DNA from: Megalonaias nervosa
Lineage: Eukaryota > Mollusca > Bivalvia > Unionida > Unionidae
NCBI GenBank assembly: GCA_016617855.1
Contig: JAECUM010000850.1
Span: 124,001-188,000 of the forward strand
Length of the DNA stretch: 64,000 nucleotides
Direction: 5' to 3'
Made by a program: the position numbers and the translations under genes. This document shows, piece after piece, positions 16,440-28,335 of the stretch (its first letter is position 1; each line of letters opens with the position of its first letter). A model generated the notes under the pieces. The model was not told the origin of the DNA. It saw only the letters and a program-made list of their open reading frames with translations, and searched no databases.

Positions 16440-17560
16440 TGCCCAGCAAAGGATTCTGTCGGATTGCCCATCTGACTGCTTGTAGGGGTATAATTGGATT
16501 GCCCATTTGACTGCTTGAAGAGGTGTAATTGGACTGCCTATTTGACTGTTTGAAGGGTAATGTTGTTGTTGTTGTTGTTGTAGGGTTTAATGCCATTTTT
16601 TAGCACAAGATAGGCTATACATGGTGGCCAGTATAAATGGTAGAGGAAGAACCCGGGAAAACCCGGGAAAGAACCACTGACCCACGAGAAGCTACTGGCA
16701 AGGTTTCTCACATATCCACATTGGCCGAATTCAAGACTCGATCCCACGCCAACAGAGGTGAGATGGCAGTGATCCGTAACGGTGAGCGCTTTAGACCACT
16801 CGGTGAAGGGTAATAATTGGATAATTGCCCATTTGACAGCTTGAAGGGGCATAATTGGATTGCCCATTTGATAGCTTGAAGGGATATAATTGGAAGATTT
16901 TATGGATATTCTGAAGTGGAATTGACCATATTATTGTGTGCTTTAAGGAGTAAGATTATGATAAATAATGAAAATATTGGGGAGTATACCCAGGTATGTG
17001 AACACATCTTAACTCCTTTTAGGGTATGATCAGAATAAATTATACAAACATCAGCGTTATTTTCAAGTAGGATTTCCCACACTAACATGTGAGCACATTT
17101 CGACTGTTTTAAGGGGTTTGATTGGGACAGTTTATGAAAACATTAGGGGTATTCTCAAGTAAGATTTCCCACACTAACATGTGAGCACATTTGACTGTTT
17201 TAAGGGGTTTGATTGGGACAGTTTATGAAAACATTAGGGGTATTCTCAAGTAAGATTTCCCACACTAATATGTGAGCACATTTTGACTGTTTTAAGGGGT
17301 TTGATTGGGACAGTTTATGAAAACATTAGGGGTATTCTCAAGTAAGATTTCCCACACTAACATGTGAGCACATTTTGACTGTTTTAAGGGGTTTGATCGG
17401 GACAGTTTATGAAAACATTAGGGGTATTCTCAAGTAAGATTTCCCACACTAACATGTGAGCACATTTTGACTGTTTTAAGGGGTTTGATTGGGACAGTTT
17501 ATGAAAACATTAGGGGTATTCTCAAGTAAGATTTCCCACACTAACATATGAGCACATTTT
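16440..17560 (+). repeat. Satellite-like array: about five 92-bp units plus diverged shorter units
   Basis: From about 17045 to 17560 a 92-bp unit (containing GGGACAGTTTATGAAAACAT and GTAAGATTTCCCACACTAAC) repeats about 5.5 times with few differences; GGGACAG recurs at 17124, 17215, 17307, 17399 and 17491. Upstream, 16440-16560 and 16815-17040 hold shorter, more diverged units built on GGATTGCCCATTTGACTGCTTGAAG. A SINE interrupts the array at 16562-16803. Confidence 0.92.
16562..16803 (-). mobile_element. tRNA-derived SINE (family 2) with 11-bp target duplication
   Basis: TGAAGGGTAAT flanks it at 16551-16561 and 16804-16814. On the minus strand it begins with a tRNA-like head (CCGAGTGGTCTAAAGCGCTC, then a B box near GGGATCGAGTC), continues through a conserved body with GTGAGAAACCTTGCCAGTAGC, and ends in (AAC)n. 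Related copies lie at 23741-23910, 33928-34190 and 42516-42782. Confidence 0.92.
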
Positions 17561-17789
17561 TAAGGGGTATGATGTGCTCTACAGATATTATGAACTTCTG
17601 AGATGGCGATAGGTGTAAGGTGAAGTTGTTTGCATTTACAACATACACAGTGGAGAGAATGTAGGCATACCTCTATGTTACTTTAATGAACTGTGGCTGA
17701 AATTCCTGTGGATATTGTACTTGTTGAAATTGTAAATTGAAATTGTAAATGAGCTAAGCCCACAGCTAACCAAAATAAATGCTGCCATG
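17561..17789. other. Unassigned sequence downstream of the satellite
   Basis: It contains no reading frame, recognisable mobile element end or tandem repeat that I can identify. Confidence 0.4.
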
Positions 17790-18155
17790 TGCTTATTAAA
17801 ATATCAGCCTGAATTAATTTACAGTATGCTATCTTTAGCAGTTATTAAAATAGGGAAAATGAGTTTTGCCAGACTAGACAATACCAGTTTCTGAAAGTGC
17901 AATGAATGAATTACCAATATATAAACTGTAAAGGAAGTTACCGGCTCTTTTTTTTTGTTACAATTCACCTCTGAAGACAGTACAAATGACCAAGTGGAGC
18001 TTGCAGTTTTTTGATAGGTGCACATCTGAAGCAAGGCCAAGCTGTATACTCTATAACCCATCTTACACCCATCAATCATACACCAAAATAAAGGGAATTA
18101 AAAGTTCTTTTTAACATCTAAGATATACAAGGTCTTTTTTAAATAGCCAGTGTAA
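17790..18155 (+). repeat. Dispersed repeat, inverted partner at 63625-63985
   Basis: About 350 bp here match the reverse complement of 63625-63985 with scattered differences. Shared landmarks include TTTTGCCAGACTAGACAATACC, CAAGTGGAGC and CCCATCAATCATACACCAAAATAAAGGGAATT. I see no coding content or clear terminal structure, so the class of the repeat is unknown. Confidence 0.85.
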
Positions 18156-18229
18156 CCATTGAGGAAAACCAGGGAAATTCTTTTCCTTGAAAAATCTCAC
18201 CCAATGCAAAATATGAAACTGTAGAGCAC

Positions 18230-18450
18230 CACTAAAGCAAATGTTGGGCATATTCTCCAGTAGGTTTGCTAAATTTAGTGTTATTTTGACTGCTTTGAGG
18301 GGATTGGCAGGGATAGGTTATGGAGCAATCTGGGCATTATCAGGTAGGATTGCCACCACTAATATGTGAAAACATTTTGACTGCTTTAAGGGGTTTGAGT
18401 GGGAGAAATGATAAATTGCAGAAATATTGGGGTCATTCTCATCATGTTGG
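18230..18450 (+). repeat. Diverged copies of the 92-bp satellite unit
   Basis: GTGTTATTTTGACTGCTTTGAGGGGATTGG and TGTGAAAACATTTTGACTGCTTTAAGGGGTTTGAGTGGG are clear relatives of the unit at 17045-17560, so the satellite once spanned or re-appeared on the far side of the dispersed repeat. Confidence 0.75.
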
Positions 18451-19200
18451 GATATTGTCAGGTCTGTATATTTGCCTGGCCGATATTTAGGTTTGATTCT
18501 TGATGATTCTTTTATGATTCCTTTTTTGTTTTATGAGTACCAAGTTTAACAATACCATAGATTTAGGCTAAACAGTGGCTTTGACATAAACCCACAGCTT
18601 TGTTTTACATTTTGAGAATCAGGCTTTAATGAAACATCACAGCCTTAATCTGGCAAGTTCTGTTGTCAGTTGAGATCATTACACAGAAATAAAGAAATGA
18701 AGTACTCTGGATGTATACATCAGCTCCACCATAGCTGTTTTTGATTTTCCATTTTAAAACAGATTTTGTCTTAGCAGATGATTAAATAAGACAAAGAGTT
18801 TTCAGCATGCAAATACATTTTTCTAAATTCATTTAATTTTGGCAAGAGGATTATGCAAATAATTTCCTTCAGCAAGAAAGAAAAGCTACAATACATGTAG
18901 ATTGTCAACTCTTTAGCTTTTAGAATAGAGCAGATTTTCACATTACTGTATAAATTTCTTTCTGTATAAACACAAACCTGAGAGATTCCAGATTTAGTAA
19001 ATTGGCAATCACTGAAAGATATATTAGTTTTTGTGAGGCCTATCATATTACACAGTATTTTATACTGATAATTGAGGTTATCGTTAGGAAATAACATGCT
19101 TGTAATTTCATAAGATTTTATACCCTGCAGACACAGGGATGTAAATTAGTAAATTAGACATGATGCACTCTCCTACGTGTTGTAACAGGCAATTAATGGA
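18451..19200. other. Unique AT-rich sequence, no gene seen
   Basis: A 108-codon open frame on the minus strand (18771-19097) has no recognisable motif and is probably chance in AT-rich DNA. Confidence 0.4.
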
Positions 19201-19203
19201 GAG

Positions 19204-19590
19204 AGGAGCCACAGTGGCTCAGTGGTTAGCTTGCAGGACTAACAACCAAAAGGATACAGGTTTGAATTCTACCATCATATCTATCCAGGTTGACAGCTCC
19301 GGTGGCTCAGCGGTTAGAGCATCCACCTCGGAAGTGGGAGATTGTGGGTACAAACCCCGAAGACTTATAAAAATGGTACTAATAGCTCCTTTGCTAGATG
19401 CTCAGCATTAAGAGGTTAGTGTTAGGACTGGTCGGCCTTGGTGTCAGGATAATGTGACTGGGTGGGACATCATGCTACATGTCTTCAGCATGATGCCCTA
19501 GTGCTAGACATCACTGTAAACTGCCACACAGAAGACATCATAGCAATATGACTGAAAAATTGTTAAAGCTACGTTAAAAATCCAAATCAC
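19204..19590 (+). mobile_element. Two adjacent tRNA-derived SINEs (a head fragment, then a full family 1 copy)
   Basis: 19204-19280 has a tRNA-like head (CAGTGGCTCAGTGGTTAGC, then CAGGTTTGAATTC). The second unit, 19291-19590, starts GCTCCGGTGGCTCAGCGGTTAGAGC with a B box GGGTACAAACCCC, then a long conserved body with AAGAGGTTAGTGTTAGGACTGG and GTGACTGGGTGGGACATCATG, and ends GTTAAAGCTACGTTAAAAATCC. The same body recurs at 38694-39022 and 56721-57040. Confidence 0.88.
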
Positions 19591-19614
19591 ACACACACAC
19601 ACACACACGCACAT

Positions 19615-19707
<93 letters not shown>
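19588..19707 (+). repeat. (AC)n microsatellite, about 120 bp
   Basis: A nearly pure AC dinucleotide run, broken only by CG and TG steps near its start. It grows directly out of the SINE tail, which ends AAATCACAC in all family 1 copies. Confidence 0.97.
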
Positions 19708-19710
<3 letters not shown>

Positions 19711-20860
19711 TTACTACTGTGGTGCATCCTTGGGAAGGACACTTTGCTCTAAATGCCTTGGCAGGAAATAAGCTACTTACACTGCACTGCCATGAAAACC
19801 AAAACAAATCAGATTCATAACTTATTTTATGAAACCAGGTGCTGTATTTACTATACAGTACTCCTCAATGAGGGTGGTGACTTTAACTGAAAAAAAACCC
19901 CTTGTCACAAGTCAAATTTTTGTTAAAATTGCTACAAAATGAGCATTACATGTTTAAAACACATCAACATGTATATCTAAATGTACATTGAAATCTGTTA
20001 TATTTTAGTTTATTTATTGTAAGCTATTAATATTTGAGTCTGAGAGTGAACTGAAGTTGCAGTTTCACGAATACGGGGCTTTTCCTAATTTTCAGAGCAG
20101 GAGGTTGTTAATGAATTATAGGAAGCTATACAGCAGAGTGAGCACATCGAGTTACTTCGCTGTATTATGTGGCTGACTGGGGGACATGCATCCCTGTAAA
20201 AAATGTGATATCAAAGATGCAGGAATTGTTGCATATGCATTAATTTCCCCAGTAAATAACTTTGCAAGCCATATTTAACCTAGGTTCACTGTAGATCAAT
20301 TGAAGTACTTCCAGGTTTAAAAACTGGCATGAGAATATGACATAATTGATTGGAAACAAGAAATGTTTCAGAATATATTCACTAGCCAAAGGTTGTTAAT
20401 TCATTGAAAGAGACTGATCCAAGATCTCTCATTACATTTTAAATTGTGTGATTGCTTGGAATAATCATAGTGACCTCATCACACCATGACATGTTGCATG
20501 TAAGTTTCTCTGATTTAAATAGTTCAAACAACTTTTATTTTTTGAAGGAATTTGATGGATATAATGGAAATCATCTTTTTTTGAATTCCTAACACTCACA
20601 GGGCACATAAGAGTTCTCTCATAGTCCTAGTTTTGCTAGCTAAAGGCAGAGTCTCTTTTGTTCAAAGGAGGACACTTGTTCAGAACACTGTGTCTGCTAG
20701 CTACATATGTCAAAGTTTGATGTAGAATGACCTTTGGTCTACAGTTTGGATATCACAGCCAGTAGTTAGTTTGACAGATTGGAGAATTTATTGAAAATTC
20801 CACTTATATGCAGCTTTCACACAGATATGGCTGAAATGTAATGGTACTTGTTTCAATTTC
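19708..20860. other. Unique AT-rich sequence, no gene seen
   Basis: I found no coding exon, tandem repeat or transposon end in this 1.15-kb interval. Confidence 0.4.
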
Positions 20861-20868
20861 AGAGTTCT

Positions 20869-21830
20869 TTAATCTCTGCAGATTATGTTTGTTGTTTGTC
20901 CTTCAGGTTTGAAGACGACTTTGACATCACTGACAGGTTTGGTTTTTGTGAGCGCATGAATGCCTGATGAGGCCAATTTGTGCTCAGAACTGTCTGTGGC
21001 ACACTTGATACGAGATGCTTGTGTTTGCCTGATCAAGGAGGATGTGCCATTTTTCTGAGATTTATGCTGCTCATGCTTCTGCACTGCCTCTGCAGTTCTC
21101 CTTCATTCAAAATCTGTAGTTACAGAATGGATAAAACTCCACTAGATGTGAGATATTCCCAAGACTCAAGGTCATTGTTGAAGTGTTTCAAGGATGACTT
21201 GAGGGAATCTTTGAAGTGTTTCTTCTGACCACCCTGAGATCACATTTCCTCCTTCAGTTAGATGAGAAGATCTTTTTTGGTAGATGCTCTTCTGACATCC
21301 TGGTGACATGGCTTGCCCATCTCAGCTGTGATTTCATCATTTAGAGTATGGATGCTTGGAATGTGTGCTCATGTGAGAAATTCAATGTCTTTAATCCTGT
21401 CCTGCCATCTTATCCTCATCACTTTCCTCAGGCAGCCCATGTGAAAATGGTTCAGCTTCTTGGCATGGCATTTAACTGTCCAGGTTTCACAAGGACACAA
21501 CAGGGTTGGCAACACAATGGCTTTGTAGACCTTAAGTTTTGCTTGTAGAGGGATGCCTCAGCACCCCACACATTTGCATGTAGCCTGCCATATGATGTGA
21601 TTGCTTTGGCAATTCTCCAGGCATTGGTTTCATCATGGATGTGGGCTGCACTTGACACTGTGCTGCCAAGATAGGTGAAGTTGTCCACTGCCTCAACGGT
21701 TTGACCATTTACTGCAATGGTAGGCTGTACATAAGGCTTTCCTGTTGCATCACCTGTCTTCTTGGTACTAATTGTGAAACTGAAATTAGAACAAGTTGAA
21801 GAGAAATGATCCATACTCTGCTGCATGTCA
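20869..21830 (-). mobile_element. Decayed LINE, reverse transcriptase C-terminal part and tail
   Basis: On the minus strand a 124-codon stretch (21452-21826) carries the region after the reverse transcriptase palm: a TISTKKTGD segment, FTYLGSTVSS and RIAKAITSYGRL. These are typical of the C-terminal part of the endonuclease-reverse transcriptase encoded by RTE/CR1-like LINEs. Further fragments continue to 20869 in changing frames. It is 5'-truncated and inactive. Confidence 0.78.
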
Positions 21831-22092
21831 GACTCAGATTGTGCATTCAGGAAGCAGTCATTTGCAATAGGAGATCACAAACATTCACTTCCTTGCAGAT
21901 TAATAACAGGCTAATGCACTTTGCTTGTTGCATGCTTAAGTGTACACAGTAAGTGGAAAAGAGATGTACATTATATATCAAAGCAATTTTCACCAAATAA
22001 ATCCAGACAGTACAACCTGAGAAGTTGGTCAATGTCCTGTTTTATCATGAAATAGAAATTGCATGCTGGTGAATTAACTCTGGAAATATTTT

Positions 22093-22170
22093 AAATGCCT
22101 TGAGAATGATTGACAGCTGAATGCCTTGAGAATGATTGACAGCCAAATGCCTTGAGAATGATAGAGCTGT
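22093..22170 (+). repeat. Three-copy 31-bp tandem repeat
   Basis: AATGCCTTGAGAATGATTGACAGC-type units occur three times in a row with small changes. Confidence 0.85.
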
Positions 22171-23740
22171 CATTTTGCCATGATGATTAACTCAATTGCT
22201 TTAAAATAGTTTTCACCAGCAGTCAGTTTTTTATGACATGAAAAGTTGACCAAAGGACTTGAACATTATCAGTAAAAAACAATTGATATATTTTCCATTA
22301 ATTTAACAGATTCTCAAGAAGGACAGATGAAGGCATTTTTTGCCTTTGTAAATTTTGGGTATACAGTTGACACTTACTATATGCTGATTCAATTTAAGCT
22401 CTTTCATTTTAATGGCATTTATGATGAAGAAATAACAATCAATCTGCGCCAATGTGCTCGTTTTTATGCCATCGCTGGTGCCATGTGCTGTGACTCATGC
22501 GCAACTCGTGCATGTTATATGTATTAATTTGTTTGAAAATTATGCAGAATTTATCATTACTTGAAAACTTAGAGGTATAATTTGCCAAAGAACTTATTTA
22601 ATTTGCAAGTATTCTGTATATAGACAAAATGGGAAAATTACATTCAATTCACACCAAATTTCGATTTACACCATAACCTCAGAAAAGCATCTATGGTGTA
22701 AATCAAGCATTACCTGTATAATTTTTTTGTATGTCTTCTAGAATTTTAAGCAAAATAATGTTCCAAAATTTGAGTCTTCAGAAACATTGTACCTATATGC
22801 ACTCTTAAACTTCGCTTTGCATGCATACCTTAAGTATGCTGTGCCACAATGCTTTGCACTGCATGTGTTTGTCATTACGCCCACATTAAATCTATCTGAC
22901 AGGTATAAAACTTGGAAGCATTCTCACTTAATTCAGTGAGCTTTTTTCTGGTCTGTAAATGGATCCTTACACATCAGGTTAAAATGATCCATGCTGTACT
23001 CACATTTTTGGGTGAAGTGATACCTCTTTCAACCAGTAAAAGGTGTGAAAACAGGAAGAAATGAGAGAAGAGAGGTCAAAATTCAGAATGTTCAAAACAG
23101 TCAACTAAAACAGATCTTTTTACTAATTGTTTGAACCAAATAATATAAAATCAAAAGAAATAATATTAAATATAAAAATGAAAAAAATGGTTTGTTGTTT
23201 GCTTCAGTAAAATTGTTGTGTGACTTTGTTTTTGCCATTGATGATAACCTTGAAAACAGGTTAATTTACTTTTAAAAAATGGGTGACATGTATCAAGGTA
23301 CATTTTTGCAGGATGAAATATAAAATAAAGTGGTTTATAATACATAAATAATTGTTTAATAGGAATATTATTGTGCTAGGTTGATATGTTTCAGGCTGTA
23401 TCTACCTTTGTCTTAGATGAGAAGATACATTTGTATATAATTCTCTTGATAAAATTAATTATTGTTTGGTTATGATAGGGCTGCAGATCTGTATTTACTG
23501 TTAAATTTAGTAACAGCAATCCCTGTTAACTATGGAGTTAACTTGCCCAGTGGGGGATGTTAAGTTAAGGCTCTCAGACCACAAAACAAAGAAACCTATC
23601 ATGTCCTGGCAAGTGTGTGTTTGTAGACTTAAATAACTGATAACATGTTCCCTTTCTAGCCAAACATTTAGATTTATGACCATTTGTTGCAAAATGTTTG
23701 GCTCTTTAAGTAGGTGTAAAATACTTAAAATAGAGTTAAG
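22171..23740. other. Unique AT-rich sequence, no gene seen
   Basis: Frames of about 60 codons at 22327-22527 and 23507-23692 lack motifs and are probably chance. Confidence 0.4.
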
Positions 23741-23910
23741 TTGTTGTTGTTGTTATAGGGTTTAACGCCATTTTTCAGCACAAGATAGGCTATACATGGC
23801 AGCCAGTATTAATGGTGGAGGAAGAACCCTGGAAAATCCCGGGAAGAACCACCAACCCACGAGAAGCTACTGGCAGGCTTTCTCACGTACCCACGTTAGC
23901 CGAGCCTGGA
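23741..23910 (-). mobile_element. SINE family 2, truncated at its tRNA end
   Basis: The (AAC)n tail and body match 16562-16803 in the same orientation, but the copy stops near CCACGTTAGCCGAGCC without the tRNA-like head. Confidence 0.85.
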
Positions 23911-24679
23911 CTAGTTACTGTGTAATATGAAATTATTTACTTCATAAGGAAATTTTTTTACAAGTAGTTTCTTGCTTAATGGAGAGTGAATATGTGGCTA
24001 TACATTTTTTTACATTAATTTAGGTTTTGTGAATTTTGGTTTGTATACTAGAGTTAGATAAATTTTGGCAGTTAACACAATCAAACCATAAGTTAGCTCA
24101 GCATTGGTCTAGAAAGGTCTTCAGGGAATGCTTTCTCTGAGGCCCACTGGGATCATTTATAAGCTAGGGTCAAGATGGCTTCATATGGAATTAAATATCT
24201 AAAAGAAACACCTGTCCTTTGCCCAATTTGCCAAGTGGCCAGAGTTACATCAGAATAGATGCTACAGCAGGAACATGAAATTGATCAGAAAGTTTTTAAA
24301 ATATTATCTTGCAGAAAAAGATAAAAGCTGATAACATGATCATAATATGAAAGCTTTCAGTTGTCAAAAAAGTCATTGGGGTGGGGTGGGGTGACATGAA
24401 GTCAACTGTACTTTCTCTGCATATATGAACAAAATGTCAAGCAATTGAGTAACCTGATTGTGCTTGAATCATACTCTAGTATGGACTGGGTTATGTGTAC
24501 TGCATTAAATATTTTCATTATGAAACTTAATTTAAAATATTCTACATAATAATGACACTGTGCTCTCAGAAAATTAGCAGTTGGGTAAATTTCAGGAGGT
24601 TAAAGCTCTTAATAATATGTGTACTATGATGATGCCATAAACAGTGCCATTATCACTTCTATATACTTATTAGAAGATT
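23911..24679. other. Unique AT-rich sequence, no gene seen
   Basis: Nothing beyond a short G-rich run near 24379 stands out. Confidence 0.35.
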
Positions 24680-25925
24680 TAGCTCCCTTTGTGTTGAGAG
24701 ATAAACAACATGATCAGGAAAAGCATGAACAACGCAAAGGAATCCTGGATAGAAAGACAATGCTGCAAAATCAAAGACAGTCTGAGTAGAAATGACAGCA
24801 AAATGGCATATCAGCTGGTGGAAGATCTCACAACCCATAAACAAGGAAAAACTACCACCATCCAAAACAAATCAGGAAAAAACCTCACAGAAGATCAAGA
24901 GATCCACAAGCGATGAACAGAATACTGCTCAGAATTGTACAGTCATAAGACCCAAGGAGATCAGCAGTACTAAATTGCCCTCAGGCAGAAGAAATTGATG
25001 ACAACCCCTGGATTCTTTGTGAAGAAGTAGAAATTGTAGTTAGGTCACTAAAGAAAGGAAAGTCAGCTGGCATTTACAACATACCAGCAGAGCTCATTCA
25101 AGCAGTAGGAGAAGAGATAGCCACAGTCCTAACAACAATCTGCAACAAGATACTGCAGACAGGAGAATGGCCCACCATATGGACTCAATCCTTGGTCATC
25201 GTGCTCCCCAAGAAAGGAAACCTACAGCTTTGCCAAAACCAAAGAACCATCAGTGATCAGTCACCTGAGCGAAGTCTTGCTGAAGATAATTCTCAACAGA
25301 CTAAAGCCTCAAGCAGAGAAAATTATTGCTGAAGAGCAGGCAGGCTTCCTAGCAGGAAGGAGCACCACAGAGCAGCATCTTTACCATGTCTTTATAGATT
25401 TCAAAAAGGCCTTCGATAGGGTATGACATGTGGCCGTATGGACAACTGTGAGGAAGTACAACATCAGCTCAAACCTGGTGCAGGTTGTTGAGCTCCTCTA
25501 TGACAAAGCCACCAGTGCTGTCCTCATCAATGGCAGCAGAGGAGATTGGTTTCAAACAACAGTTGGAGTCAGACATGGATGTATACTGTCAACTACATTT
25601 TTCAACATTTTCCTAGAAAGGATCATGGAGGATGCCTTGTATGTTCAAACAACATATGGAGTCAGATGAGGATGTATACTGTCACCTACATTCTTCAACA
25701 TTTTCTTCATAAGGATCATGGAGGATGCCTTGCATGACCACAAAGGCACTGTAAGCATCGGAGGAAGAACAATCACCAGCCTTTGCTTCACAGATGATAT
25801 TAATGGTTTAGCAGGAAATGAAAAAGAACTGGCTGACTTGGTTGAGCGCCTCGACACACCTCAACAGCATACAGTATGGAGATTAGCGCCGAAAAAACTA
25901 AACTGATGACAAACAACACCAATGG
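24680..25925 (+). mobile_element. Decayed LINE reverse transcriptase (host of a nested insertion); resumes at 26922-27010
   Basis: Plus-strand fragments follow reverse transcriptase order: a helical pre-RT region (24710-24916), VRSLKKGKSAGIYNIPAELIQ near 25045-25105, TGEWPTIWTQSLVIVLPKKG near 25162-25219, FIDFKKAFDRV near 25390, VRHGCILS near 25570 and CFTDDINGLAG near 25787. The sequence breaks at about 25925 and resumes at 26922 with SSEIKVNGQKLERVTSFKCLG, which is the next expected block of the same protein. Frameshifts and stops are frequent. Confidence 0.82.
25553..25736 (+). repeat. 93-bp tandem duplication inside the LINE
   Basis: Two adjacent copies of a segment running from CAAACAACAGTTGGAGTCAG to GGATCATGGAGGATGCCTTG duplicate the conserved reverse transcriptase turn region. 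The duplication itself disrupts the protein. Confidence 0.85.
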
Positions 25926-26921
25926 CATCAGTAATAATGACTTTATTTAAAGAGGGTAATACAGTTAGCTAAGAACTAATCTACCTTGAGGCCCTCATAC
26001 AAAGGAATTTACATTTATTTTAGTTGCATCTCTGAAGCCACTGGATATACTGTATTGTGTTTGGAAGAAGAAAATAGAGTGGGCATTTCTAATCTCAACC
26101 GGAATACTATTCCAGAGCAAAGTTCCAGAGTATTGGAAACTTTTTTAAAAATAATTCCTTATTTGGTTTGGGAATTTTATACTGTTTGGTAGACATGGAT
26201 CGCAGGGTAGCTGATACTGGAATAGTGATTGCAAATATTCAGGAGCACTATTATTGGATATCCAGTACATTAATTTGGCATTTCTCAAACAGATTCGGTC
26301 TTTAATAAGTCAGTCCACACCCTTAGAGCTTCATCTGTGTCATCCAGATTTTAGATCATATTCCATGGAATTTTATATAAGTCATTGAGAAATTGTTCTT
26401 CATTAAAATTTTTGAACGATCTGTAAGTGATAGTTTTGTGTGTATTTTTCTTATTTCTCTTGCATTTAACCTTTCTTGTCAAAATGTAGGATAGTGGTCA
26501 CTACGACCAACATCCGGTACATTAACACAAGCCACATTGTCTGGCGGGTTGGTATAAATGTGATCAATAAGAGTGCTTGATTTTTCTTTTACCCATGTGG
26601 GCTCATTTACCAGCTGGACTAGGCCTAATGATTCAATAAATTCCATCCAGTTGTTCCTTATTTGAGTATTGAGAAGGTCTTTATTTATATTGCCGAGTAT
26701 ATATGTTTCTTTCTTGTGTGCAAGAACATTTTACATTTGTTTCAAAAAGTTATCATTCCAATTGCTTTGGAGGAAGGTGGCCTATAAATGAAACCAACTA
26801 GGATTGATATTCTGTTATTTTGAGAAATTTCCACCCACATACTCTTAATTTCATTTGACTCCAAATCAAGTCGCCTTGCTAGCTTTCTGCATTTCATCTT
26901 CCCTAATGTATACAACAAGAC
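25926..26921 (-). mobile_element. CR1-like LINE inserted in the previous LINE, internally deleted
   Basis: The left edge, AATAATGACTTTATTTAAAGAGGG, is the reverse complement of the 3' end at 15050-15090. Positions 25926-26330 match the CR1-like 3' region in reverse. From 26340 to 26900 the minus strand holds endonuclease-domain remnants such as GFIYRPPSS near 26780 and an SDH-type segment (VGRSDHYP position) near 26490, so most of the reverse transcriptase is deleted. It separates two adjoining parts of the surrounding LINE. Confidence 0.8.
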
Positions 26922-27011
26922 CTCAGTTCAGAAATAAAGGTCAATGGACAGAAGCTGGAAAGAGTCACAAGCTTTAAGTGCTTGGGATAAATTATCACAG
27001 ATGAGGGCTCC

Positions 27012-27130
27012 AAACCAGAACTACTACCAGTTAAATTTTCCTTGCTTTGTTTCTGGATTGATATTAGCCCAAATGTTCTTTTTTGAAGATGTGCCAGCTT
27101 TGCAATGTTTACAAAGCTTGTCATCAGTTC
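27012..27130 (-). mobile_element. Small fragment of the CR1-like LINE
   Basis: On the minus strand it reads IAKLAHLQKRTFGLISIQK, matching the plus-strand fragment near 14615-14690. It abuts the end of the resumed outer LINE. Confidence 0.7.
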
Positions 27131-27560
27131 TTACACTGCTTGGAGGATTTGTATGAGATCTGTAGGCTAAATTTGTGCTTTGTGTAGATGTATAGTTTGG
27201 TTTAACTTTTTGAGTCTGGCCAATTTTGGCAGCATTTGTTGAAAAGTTGTCCCAAAGTTGCCATATTATGAGAACTCAACAGGTCATCATTTCTTCTTCC
27301 ACAATGCTTTGAGGATTTTATTAAAACTTTGTAGCCTAGACTTGTGATTGGTTGTGATGTATAATAAGGTTTTATTTTTCTCGCCCATTTTTGTGGACAT
27401 TTAAAGAAAATTTGCCCCAAAAGGAGTATTGTAAAAATTCATTTTGTCATCACTTCGTCTCCACACTGCTTTGGGGATTGATAGAAACATTGTAGGCTAG
27501 ATGTCTGGCATAGATGTGCAATAAGACTTGATTCTTTTGAAATTGGTTGTGAAAAAGTGG
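27121..27560 (+). repeat. Diverged tandem repeat, 163-bp period
   Basis: TCATCA starts related units at 27121, 27284 and 27447. Each has a CTGCTTTGAGGATT-like segment, then TTGTAGGCTAGA-like and TTTTTCTCGCCC-like segments. About 2.7 units are present with many differences. Confidence 0.7.
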
Positions 27561-28116
27561 ATTTGTGAGATTTCAGCTTGCAAGTTTATTGTATTTAATA
27601 TTTATGCATTACTTTACTTCTGCACATCTACAGATGTGTAGGAAACATTCTGATCTTTTATTTCTTCAAAGGTCATGAGAGAGGGGAAGTGTACATTACT
27701 TGCCACATAAGAAAAACTTGTTGTAAAGAACATGCATGATATGAGGGGATATGCATATATGTGACTGTATGTATATGTGGTATACTATTGGTTATGGAGT
27801 CAGTCAGTTTAAGTTATGGATACATCTGTTGGGTAATATACCATATCACAAGCTGGTTAGTTACACCTAGATTTCATAATAGGCTAACTTTTAGTTCTGT
27901 ATTTTTGTCACAGTTTGTGTTGAGTAGTACATGTACCCATTCTTGGAGATGATATGTCAGTATGTATTGGTGGGTACCACACCTTTCCACCTAAAGCAGA
28001 TCACGGTGACCAGTATTTCATTTTGACACCTAGAGGTGTGCTAGAATAATATAAACTCCAGTAGAAACATATTTTTGTGATTTGGATTACCTAAAGCATA
28101 AACTATGCAAAAATAT
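27561..28116. other. Unique AT-rich sequence, no gene seen
   Basis: No coding signal or mobile element signature was recognised in this half-kilobase. Confidence 0.35.
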
Positions 28117-28335
28117 ACCATATATACTTGCTTATAAGTTGGATCCAACTGTGAGCAACATGAACCTGATCTGTCATTACAAAATCCACCATCAGATCAG
28201 GGTCTGTTTTATTTGTCTGCTGATTATTCTGAACAAACTATAGAGATCCAGGTTTTTGGTGCATTATATGCAATAACATATCTGGGTCTGTGACCCTTTA
28301 CAGTTGGATTCAATTTATACCTGAATATATATGGT
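28117..28335. mobile_element. Palindromic MITE family A, copy 1
   Basis: The ends are ACCATATATACTTGCTTATA and, on the right, the near complement ending AATATATATGGT. Internal segments such as GATCAGGGTCTG and ATCTGGGTCTG pair with each other. Six copies occur in the window (also 29912, 31088, 49177, 53263, 62641). Confidence 0.8.

Noticed and set aside
19504..19807. Minus-strand frames coding long Cys-Val runs
   Set aside because: They are translations of the (AC)n microsatellite and not a protein.
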